Source: Purpureocillium takamizusanense (lineage: Eukaryota > Ascomycota > Sordariomycetes > Hypocreales > Ophiocordycipitaceae). Taken from it: DNA of 64,000 nt. A program made the position numbers and the translations under genes. Below are positions 33,518 to 42,985 of the stretch, piece by piece. The stretch is from assembly GCF_022605165.1 (NCBI RefSeq), contig NC_063080.1:248001-312000 (forward strand). The letters are read 5' to 3'. The notes under the pieces were generated by a model. It did not search any database. It had not been told where the DNA came from and was given only the letters and a program-made list of their open reading frames with translations. Every line of letters begins with the position of its first letter. The first letter of the stretch is position 1.

Positions 33518-35368
33518 TCACATACCTCCCGGCCTGGTAGCAATGATCCCAAGGACAAGGGCGCCTGTCGCCATCCACCAACTCGCAACTCCAAACGCCC
33601 CCTGAATATCATGATTCAACATTCCCCACAGAACACCAAACAGCACGCTCGGTGGGAAAAAGGCAATGCCCAGAATTCCCCAGATCTTTGTCCAGTTCCA
33701 GTCCTCCTTGAAATAAATCCCCCATGCCTCCTGCGGCGCCAATTCTCCTGGCACGAGGTCATCACACGTTCTCTTTGGGAGCTGTTCCAAGACCAACTTG
33801 GAGTCTAGCGAAATCTCGCCAGGATTTGTGAACAAGTCCATCATTAACTGTGGCCCAATGGGTGGCGACAGTATGGGTGGCACTGGACTGCATTCGTACT
33901 CTGATCCCCAGGGCCGTACGAGGTAAGTCGGGGGCAGGCAGCGACACTTGGTCCCGGGTTGACAAATCTCGTAGTGGCAGCGCATGTCGATGTGTCGGGG
34001 ACCTCCGTATGCGAACTAATTGTCCCGCTGTCAACGACAAGACTCCCGCAGAGCGACCGCACGCACATGCGCAGTCCCCTCACCTTCATGAAATGGATGC
34101 TGTGAAGCGCCCTCAACGATAGAAAAAGCTTCACCCTTCCTCTATGTTGGTAATAGCGATCTCTCAATGTGTGGAACAGGTGCCGGTCGTCTGTGATATC
34201 GGTCACCAGCTCCTTGTGAAGGTCGACGGCATGTAGGTTTCGCACAAAACAAGATAGTAGAAGAAGGGTTTCCTTTGTCGGTTGTCCACCCGACTCGAGG
34301 TCTTCTATGAATCGAGTGCTTCGGCTCATGCCAGGCCTGATCCTCTGAACTTTGCCCGTAAAGTCTTCATTGACAAGAGCAGGTGCCGGCATTGATCCAC
34401 TGCCAGAGGATTCAGACTGTGGAGAACGAGCCGAAACATGGGGTGCGTCGTTATCGGAAGCGTCCTCCGGGCGGTATGCCGAGCAGTTGAGAAACGCCTG
34501 ACGATGCTCAAAAGCCCCTGGAGTACGTTCAACGTAGTCATCGTACAACATCTTGCCGCGACGCTAGGGCGAATCTATTAGTAGCAGCATAAAGCCGATG
34601 CAAAACGTGGTGCATATGGCACTCACGTTCTTCCATCTCATCCGTCGATGCCCCGGTGGGATATCGGGCTCCCTTAGCCTGGTCTCCGTCAGGAGCTTCA
34701 GGATCGCCTGGCGGCTAATCGCAACAGCTTCGCTGGCAAGGAATTTGAGAACGGATGCAAATTCGAACAGGGCTTTGGCCACTTTGGCCACTTTGGCCAC
34801 GCGGCCGTTGGGACGCGGGATGCCGTGCTGGGACGCGAAGAGCCGCCTGAGCCTCCCCGACTTATCATCCTCGAGATCGAAATCCGTTTGGCCAGTATCA
34901 CTGCCTTCGCCTTTTGTTCCGACATCTTCACGCCAATCATCGGAAAGCCATGACTCGCAATCGTCACACTTCACGCATTGGCATTCCAGGAAGAACTTCA
35001 AGGCATTAATCAGGGCCGTCAGCAGGTAGACTGGTGCCGAACAAGCAAATAACACATGCAAGTCCAAGCAAAAACAGGGCTACTACTGACCTCAAAAGCT
35101 TTCCTTGGCACTCCCGGCAAGTGCATACAGTATCTGGCGAGGCGGTACGGCTCATACACCTATCCTTGGGCGAAGACGCCGGGTGTTTAGACGCGGGCGT
35201 CGTGGTGCCCGACGCCGGCAGCGACACGGGTTCATTCTCCGGAGTCGGGGCGGTGCGGACGACTCGTGGGAGCTCCGTTGCCCTACCGTCGGGCTGCAGA
35301 GACCGCCCGCGAGGTTCGACGGCTGTTGTCGTAGCAGAACGGTCCCAGAGGTCGCGACGGGATGGCAT
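33518..35368 (-). CDS. Conserved fungal protein with cysteine clusters and two C-terminal membrane segments
   Basis: Function unknown. Model: exons 35368-35087, 34995-34627, 34563-34084 and 34015-33518; 542 residues. Joins give CTCRECQGKLLRS + FFLECQCVKCDDC, RMRWKN + RRGKMLYDDYVERT, and SIHFMK + FAYGGPRHIDMRCHYEIC, all phase 0. The last segment, with RPWGSEYECSPVPPILSPP, AWGIYFKEDWNWTKIWGI and DIQGAFGVASWWM, belongs to a sequence type I remember as common in Hypocreales proteins without assigned function. Two hydrophobic helices (about 485-500 and 513-535) flank a short loop, so the C-terminus is probably in a membrane with the bulk in the cytosol. Exon 2 contains an AKVAKVAK repeat from a 9-base direct repeat. 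The first intron (GTAGTA donor, AAG acceptor) is the least certain. Same orientation as the SLIP-GC-like gene upstream. Confidence 0.6.
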
Positions 35369-36164
35369 TCTGGTCTCGTCTTTTCCGGCGGGCGGGGTTG
35401 GAGCAGGCACAGAAACGGCCTCTCTCTGTCTGTGGTGCCTGGGAGCTCGCAGCTAGGATGAGCTAGAGAGGCGCAACAACACCAGGGGCCAAGTGAGTTA
35501 GTCTTTACGAAACTGTCGAGGCGTGCTCAAGTTGTACCTTGTGGTTATTGCTGTCGTCGTTGTCGTTGTTTTTGTCGTCGAGGAAAAGGAAGGTGTCTAT
35601 CCCAAGGCCACTCCGTAGCCTTGCGGCAACCCTTGTGGCGAGGCTCTGCTGCACCTACTTGCAATCCTTTGCTGGATCATACAATCACACAAGTACTTCG
35701 TAGCCCGAAACGAATAGGCCCGTATCGAGTGTGGGTATATAGAGAGAACAGAGAGGGGGTGTCCGTCGCGGGGCACGAACTAACTTAGTTACTCCGAATG
35801 GCATCAGATGGGCGGTTGAGCGACGCGCTGGATGACGGGAAGGAAGACGGAGGCAGAGTAAAGGGGCGAGTGGGGTATTGAGACAAGGCAGCTTTACTTT
35901 GGGGGCGGCAAGAAGAAGGGTTCGAATAGTTGGTCGTCGAAGAGCTGGGGGTCTGACCAGCAATCTCTCATCAGGGGCTCTGCTGAAGAGGAACGGTGAG
36001 AACTGCACGCATGTTGGTTACACCACATCTATGTGAGAATCGATAGTCGTGATGACAAGCAGCTAATAAATGCACCGCGGGCGAATGAGAAAACCTTAAT
36101 ATTGCTTAGTATCTACGCTGTCATCAGACAGTCCCATTCATGCCGCCGCGTCTGTCTGCTGTGC
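35369..36164. other. Intergenic region
   Basis: 796 bases between two leftward genes. A short GTTGTCGTTG repeat lies near 35550-35580, and a palindromic AACTAACTTAGTTA at 35780-35793. No gene. Confidence 0.5.
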
Positions 36165-39100
36165 TCACGACAAAACCCTCAGAGTCCCCCGATGCGCAGC
36201 CTGGGCCCGCGTCAAAGCCTCATCGACTCGATCTCGAAACGCCGCATCCCCGTCCCCCTCGACCTCGGCGTCGTACTGACGCACAATATCTAGCGTTTCT
36301 TGGATCCGCGTAATGCGGGATTCGATGATAGACGTCATGTTTTCTTGCATCTCGTCGGCAAGCTCGCGGAAGTCTCGCCGCCACTGGCTCATCGTCTCCG
36401 TAAAGAGCCTCTCCTGGGCCAGCCGTCGCCGTATGATGGCCTTTCGGCGAGAGTCACTTCCTCGTCCTAAACAAGTCCACCCATCAGCAAAAAAGCGCAT
36501 GCGGACCAAAGAACACGTGCCGCCGATATGTGGGATATGGGAAGCAGCAAGCATCGTGTCTTTTTTTGGGTTCTGTGCTTACCGCCCTCAAAGTTACATT
36601 CTCGATAAGAGCCTTCCATGGCTCTTCCGATGAAAGATGTCCTGATGCCAGACAAGGCATCTGTTTGCAGCGAGCTAGGGCCATGTAGCGGGTTAATATG
36701 TACCGACGTAGGACCCCTTGGGTAGTTCAATGCATGCCACGTACCTCAGCTTTTCCTCCAGGTCCATGTAGGCCTCCTCAACGCTGCTCATCGCCATGTC
36801 CAGATGATTCTCAAGCGCCTGAATAAACGGGAGCACTACGTCCCCGATAGCATCAGATTGTACCTCTGGCGCGTTTGGTCAGCTGGTTTGCATGCAACAG
36901 CGAAGATACGTAGCAGCCCGTGCTCCGACAAAGCCGTCCCAACTGCACCGAAACCAAGAACCCATCCTCCCAAAGCATCGAAATAGTGAAGTTGAAGAAT
37001 TTGAACATACCCAAGTGCGAGATGATCCTATCAAGCAGCTGCTCGATGAGACGGACAACAGCCCCATGCTGGGCCCTCACCGTTCTGCGCACAGCGTCCC
37101 AGGGCTCGCTGACACATTGAACCATGCCGGCGATGATTTCTTCGTTCCAGTTGCATCGCCCTGCGGCCTCGGTACGGTGTATGCCATAGTTTCGGCAGAA
37201 AGCGGAGTAAGTTGCTATAAAGGGTGACAATCAGCCGTCGCTCTTCGTATGTACTACGCCTCATAGTGGTGAGGCAATGTATTTGCCTACGGTGGTACCA
37301 CTGCCGAGTTTCAGTAAACCACATTACCTGGGGCGTGACATGACCAACGATCCAATGCTTACCTGCTCCCACTTCAATCCGGCGTTCTGAGCTGCCCGGC
37401 TCCAATGCAGCGTATTGCGCGCTTGATACACGCAAGGTTAGTTCAACCCGGGCCCTCGTGTATAAATATCCGTCTCCAACGTACGGGTATAAAGCTCCTC
37501 GTCAAAGCATCGCTTCGCAGCCCTTCCCACAGTTTGGGCGGCGGACCTGCGTGACATCAGATCCTACGACAGTCTGTTAGTACGCAACGCAGTGAGGCAG
37601 CCATGCACACAAACCTACTCCTGTCAACCAACCTTCAATCGTGTCCAGAGCGTCGCGAAGCTCATGTCCCATCTCTGAACCAGCGTTTTCGGCCGTCGAT
37701 TGAACCCACAGCTGAATCTCAGCAAGGAGCGCCGGCACCTTGTGCTTCATGTAGTGCGTCGCGGCAGCATGCTGGCTCGTGGACACGATGGCAATGCAAT
37801 GACGCCGCACAGCCATAATGCTACTAAGGTGAAGGTAAGGCAGAGCATCGTTGCTCGGCTTGTCGCGGCTGTCCCAGTAGAGTTTGTTGCTGACGCAGAA
37901 GACTGCGACTTCGCCGGTAGGCGCGGAGGAGAGATACACGTCAATCAACGCTTGTGTGACATCTTTGTTGCGGACGTCGATGATGTACTTTTTCAGCCTG
38001 AACAATGACAGTTGTGTCAGCGACTGAGCGTGGAAGATTCGCCATGGAGGCAATCAGGAACAAGCTAGCACTGACTCAAACTCGGCTTCCTCCCTGCGTT
38101 TCCTGCAATGTAAAGTTAGACTACGTGAGTGCAAGTTAGGCCAGAAATTCGTTCAAGGGCAATACTAACGCGGCTTGGAACTTTTCGCGGCTCAATTGGT
38201 TGAGCTCGTCCTGCTCATCGATCGAGAGAGTAGGCGCGGACGCTAATTCTTCAATATCCTCGTCTATGCGACTGCAATCTCTAGTCTCGATATCGAGATT
38301 TGTCATCCGGCGTCGGATTGCCTGCGCTCGTTCGCCCCTATAGTCTCGAACCGCTTCTGTCGGCTCAATGACCTGCCCGTCCACTCCAAATTAGCCATAC
38401 CCTAGGGTATTTAGTACAGAGTTGAAGAGGTACACACGTCCGATTTGGTGCAGATAATGCCGACTCGAGAGAGACCAGCGGGCCGGGCAAGGTCAAAGAC
38501 ATCTCGGACTCCTTGGTCAGTAGTAGCCCTGTCAATGTTGCACGTGACAAATATCTCATTGCATTGGCGAAGGAATCGCTCCGTGACATTTCTGCGAGCT
38601 GCGTTTGTATCGCGGAGTCCTGGACAGATATGTAAATGAGGATTGTGTTTTGGCGAGACTACAAATATAGCCCTGCATGGTTCGTACCTGGTAGGTCGAC
38701 CAAAACGAGGCCTTTACTTAGTATGTGGGCATTGAGAAAGACCCTGCGGGTAGTTTGTTAGTGTCGTAAATCTTAGGAGCTTGGTTCAATCTCGGAGAGC
38801 TTACTTGATACTACGGATGCATGGCCAGATGGAGGGTTCGTTGGAAGATGGCCGCTCTGACGAAAGGCTTGCTAGCAGAGCCGAGCAACTCTCCACTGTA
38901 AGCCCGGGTCTAGGGGCCGTTGGCTCTGACCGGAGCAGAGTTACTGTCCAACTCTTCAAGTTATTGAGAACGCTAGTCTCCAGGTCGCTGAGTAGAAAAG
39001 TCTCATCTTGGAGACGTCCACGGAATAAAGCCCGAAAGGTATCCAACGCCAATTGTGCATCGGCCTGAAGCTGGTCTCTCGCCTCGGGATCCGTGTTGCT

Positions 39101-40125
39101 CATTTCGCCGCTGTCTATGGCTTGTTGTAAAAAATGGAATTGTCGGTAGGCATGAAGCATGTTGCTCAGCTGTTCCGTGAGCTCGTCCACGCTGAACAAG
39201 TCCACTTGGACAGTGAGGGTTGGAGACTGGTGATACCGGTATTCCGTCGCCACGCAGGTGCAAGCCGCACCCGAGGTACTCTGTAGTGCTGGTCAGACCT
39301 TTGGCTCTACTGGCGTGTTTTGGGATAAAGAGTTGTTGCTCGTACCGCTCGCGCGAGGTCTTTAAAGTCAAGCAGCGAGTTGAGCAGACTGCTTTTGCCT
39401 GTTGTAGAAGTAGCGTGATGAGTATTTCTGCCTTTGACACGTGGGAGTATAAGCTCACCGGCGCCAGTGCCTCCCACAAATGCTACTGTCCTCGTAGAAG
39501 GACAATTAAAGGAGGCCAAGTCTTGCGCCTCATTGCGCAAGCGATGCATTATAGAACCAGTGTCATTATGCAGGGAACCGCTTTCCAATGCCACCACGAT
39601 GTCGGCCATGAGCCCTTTCGTATTGCGAAATGCATCCTGAAAGCCTGTCTCGTTGAAGGCGTCTTGCGGTGGCTCCTCGTCTGTTACTTGGTGGCGGACC
39701 GCCAGAGGGCGGGAGCTCGAGCGTCGTCCGCGAGAGCTCCGGCGCGATGTGCGGTCCCCGCTTCCGTTGGTAGGCGCTTCAACTTGCAACGGAGGCCTCG
39801 TGCTCGACTGCTCCGCCGTGATGTTGTTAATAGCGGCAGTGACACTGTTCATATCCAGTTGATCCGGGCTAGATAGGTGCACCTGTTGCATGTCTCGACT
39901 CAACTGTTCAGCCGGCGAAGGCCGCCTATCTTGGCCAACATGGTCGTACTCGTCCTCAGAGTCCGATGTACTCGGAGTGGAAGGCACACTCGGGGACGGA
40001 GCCGAGGTCACAGTAACTCGAGGTGCTGCAGAGTCGCCCCGACGGGCTTCAAACGCAATCGGGGGTTCGGTCAACATGTCCGCCGAGGAGGGACCTTCCA
40101 CAGAGGGTAGCGGTACGTCGGCCAT
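36165..40125 (-). CDS. SLIP-GC-like large P-loop GTPase, 16 exons
   Basis: Dynamin-type GTPase resembling nuclear GTPase SLIP-GC. Model, 980 residues: 40125-39459, 39398-39346, 39280-38805, 38743-38688, 38619-38438, 38372-38170, 38102-38076, 37997-37619, 37563-37485, 37421-37363, 37300-37291, 37214-37011, 36942-36910, 36865-36745, 36674-36583, 36466-36165. The P-loop GGTGAGKSSLLNSLLD is split by intron 1; then GAACTCVATEY (switch region), VLVDLPGLRDTNAARRNVTE (G3, near 412-420) and ICTKSD (G4, ending at D478). The C-terminal half is helical (DVVLPFIQALENHLDMAMSS, WRRDFRELADEMQENMTSII). The first 200 residues are disordered and S/P/R-rich. Exon 11 is only 10 bases. In vertebrates SLIP-GC acts in germinal-centre B cells; the fungal role is unknown. 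Exons 7, 9-13 are the least certain. Confidence 0.75.
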
Positions 40126-40969
40126 GGTTCGGGAGAGTTATCGTGCAAGTAACCTACTGCTCGGGGAATATTCAACTCCAAGCCCGAGGGTGAGGGTGGG
40201 CGTATTCTAGGTATTGGCCTTGATGAATATCTGACCTTGGACGTAGGCACGCCGTCTGAGCCTCAGCCGTGCCCAGGGCCAACCGAAAGAGTTCGTTGGC
40301 CATGCTCTCCCAGAGTATGCCTCGCCTGTGGGGGCGCGTGCGTACGAGCGACTCCTCTGAGCCGAACGCTGTCCGGACGAAAAGGAACTCAACGTGGGTC
40401 ACAGGCTACGGCGTCTAGGAGCGGGCCGGTCCAATCCGGTGTCAGGAATGCAGGTCTATTTGGGGGGACCTGCGGCATGCCCGACGGGCTGGAGTGGCTC
40501 CAACAGGGCAGCCCTGGCAGGTGGGATTGCGTCCGCTTTTTTTCTGCATCCTTTCGGGGGCGGTACATCGTTCCTAATATTATCCCTGTGTCCTGGGGTG
40601 CATATGGCGGCGGCCTCCTGGAGGCAGCCACTTTCGTATCTGTTCCTGCGAAGTATTGCACCAACACAACTGGCTGAGACTGGCCGAGGCCTGATTAGCA
40701 AAGCAGCATACCTTGGTAACTGCTTGCATGTAAGCGCTGTTGACGATGATCCATCTTATCTCCATGCCAGGTCAGGGCTCTAGACAGGGGTCTCGCCCGC
40801 GCCGAGCCGCCCCTGCGGGGACTCCATGTCGATCAGACGCCGACAACCTTGGCCGACCCCGCTCTCACAAGCGCCTCAAGGGCCTTCGCAGGCGGTGGCG
40901 GCCGGGTCAAGTGACAAGTGACGAGATTCGCCATCACAAGTCACATCGCCTCACCTCACCTCATGGCGC
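40126..40969. other. Intergenic region between divergent genes
   Basis: Upstream side of both the SLIP-GC-like GTPase (minus) and the ankyrin gene (plus). No coding signal; a short upstream frame (MAHVAPTQ, start 40963) overlaps the ankyrin start out of phase. Confidence 0.5.
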
Positions 40970-42097
40970 ATGTTGCCCCGACGCAGAGTGACTTGTTGCT
41001 TCCGCCCACCGAGCGTCACAGCGAATAGTCGCAAGCCAGATGCGCGTCGCCGACATGCCATGGGCGGCGAGCAACAAACGTTGCCCCTGCCCCCGCTCGA
41101 CGCGGCGTGGGATCCCACGCTACCGACTAACGACGACGACGAGTACTGTTGGACGCCGCTGCAGCTCGCGGCGCGAGGCGGCGACCTCGACACGATGCGC
41201 AAGATCCTCCACGCCCACCCTTGTGCTGCCGTAAATGATTCCCCGCGTGGCTACTACGGCCAGACGGCGCTCCAAGCGGCGTGCATGCAAGGGCATGACG
41301 AGGCGGTGCGGCTGTTGGTCGCTGCCGGGGCGGATGTCCACGCCATGGGCGGGAACAACATGCAGCGCAACGCGCTTCAGATTGCCTGCGGTCAGGGAAA
41401 CGAAAGGGTCGTGGACGTTCTCCTCGATGCGGGCGCTAGGGTGGAAGAGCGGCGGTCCTCGTCGCCTCGTGCGGACGGGGGCGTCGTGTCACAACGAGGC
41501 CGTCCATCAGACACCCCGACTTGCTCCACAGCCATCGTGGCAAGGTATAACGGACGCACGGCCCTGCAAGCCGCCTCGGAGCGCGGCCACGAGCGCATCG
41601 TCCGCAGACTCCTGCACCTCGGCGCCGACGTCAACGCCCCCGCATCGCCCACAGCGGGCCTCACCGCGCTGCAGGCCGCGGCCAGCAACGGCTTCACCCC
41701 CATCGTGCGGCTCCTCCTGCGCCACGGCGCGGACGCCAACGCCGCGCCCGCCCGGACAAAGGGCCACACGGCCCTGCAGGGGGCGTGCCTGCGCGGGCAC
41801 CTCGACGTCGTGGACGTGCTGCTCAACGAGGCGGGCGCCGACGTGGACGCGTGGGGCGGCGCGTGGGGCGGTGCCGACGAAGGGGGCACGGCTTTACATG
41901 CGGCAGCGGAGAAGGGCCATGTGGACGTCGTGAGGAGGCTGCTGCGCGCGGGGGCGGATGTGAATGCTTGCGGTGCGAGGAGAAGGCAGACGGCGGTGCA
42001 GAGCGCGGCGGCGGGGGGCCATGAGGAGGTGGTGCGGGTGTTGAGAGAATGGGGGGCGCGAGGGGGGACGGGAGGGGGACGGTTTCTGTTTTCGTAG
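40970..42097 (+). CDS. Ankyrin-repeat protein
   Basis: Protein-protein interaction protein made of ankyrin repeats, single exon, up to 375 residues. At least seven repeats are visible, each with a TALQxA or TPLQLA turn and a following AGADV: WTPLQLAARGGDLDTMRKIL, QTALQAACMQGHDEAVRLLV, NALQIACGQGNERVVDVLL, RTALQAASERGHERIVRRLL, TALQAAASNGFTPIVRLLL, HTALQGACLRGHLDVVDVLL, TALHAAAEKGHVDVVRRLL and a last partial one. The repeats are very alike, as in recent internal duplication. No other domain is present, so it is either a stand-alone ankyrin protein or the remaining part of a larger NLR-type protein. The start may be 41060 (better Kozak context, CCATGG) rather than 40970. Confidence 0.8.
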   Translation: MLPRRRVTCCFRPPSVTANSRKPDARRRHAMGGEQQTLPLPPLDAAWDPTLPTNDDDEYCWTPLQLAARGGDLDTMRKILHAHPCAAVNDSPRGYYGQTALQAACMQGHDEAVRLLVAAGADVHAMGGNNMQRNALQIACGQGNERVVDVLLDAGARVEERRSSSPRADGGVVSQRGRPSDTPTCSTAIVARYNGRTALQAASERGHERIVRRLLHLGADVNAPASPTAGLTALQAAASNGFTPIVRLLLRHGADANAAPARTKGHTALQGACLRGHLDVVDVLLNEAGADVDAWGGAWGGADEGGTALHAAAEKGHVDVVRRLLRAGADVNACGARRRQTAVQSAAAGGHEEVVRVLREWGARGGTGGGRFLFS

Positions 42098-42985
42098 ACT
42101 GGGAAAGCGTGTCGTGGCGGCCTGGAGGGTTTGGAGCGGCATGCAAGGTGAAGATGGTAAAGACGAGTCGTATGTTGGGTGCACGTAGAGGATAACGACC
42201 AGGCTGGGCTGCGTGGCACAAACAATCCACTATATCCCATGGTAGCAGACGTGGATGGCGATGTAATTTACGCCTTAAAGCTCTTTATATGCTACAGAGC
42301 TTATAGGATATGAACAGCAGAGCCATCTCGGGCACTCTACCCGAATATATATTATACTAACCATACCGAGTCTTGATCTAACTAAGTCATTATATAGATG
42401 AGATACACTTAATATAATAAGAGCGAGAATATAATATAAAGATCTTATAAGAGAGAACTCCTTAACGCTAAAAGTATATAATACACTATAATGTATATAG
42501 AGTTAGACGTAATACGTAATAATTATATATCAGACGCGGGGGTTCTACCGATAAAAATTTGCGCGGACCTTGACCTGATGCTCGACTCAATTAGAAATCG
42601 GATGGATGCTAGCGGGGCTATTGCGGGTTATGCAAGATACTGGAAAGAGAAATCGCTAGAGAACGTACGTGCCGTGCCAGAGGGTGTCACAACACGTCCG
42701 GGGTAGTTTATTAGCCCCCAATACGCGGTTTCAGCTCTTCGATGCAATATTTTTGCTGCCTAACCAGCCCAATTCTGCGAGCTAACTGCAGCCCCCAGGT
42801 AAACTTGACACTTTATATGATTTGGTCTTCGCCCCGTCCCTGGAAAGTTTTCTTCCCTACATTATCTGTTGAGATAAAACGACAACCCACTCTTTTCAGG
42901 TGATATACTTCGTGCACACATCGACATCAGTCCTGTCGCCGTCTAGCATCGCGCCACAACGAGGACCCTTTCATAGGCGAACAAC
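42098..42985. other. Intergenic, contains AT-rich island
   Basis: No supported gene. The first 130 bases after the ankyrin gene are normal in composition; 42240-42540 is very AT-rich (separate entry); the remainder leads to the kinase gene. Confidence 0.6.
42240..42540. repeat. AT-rich island, possible RIP-decayed repeat remnant
   Basis: About 300 bases dense in TA steps (TATAT, ATAATATA, TTATATAGAT), in sharp contrast to the GC-rich surroundings. Repeat-induced point mutation in ascomycetes turns CA into TA in duplicated DNA and leaves such islands. No terminal repeats or transposase frame remain, so the origin is inference. Confidence 0.5.
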
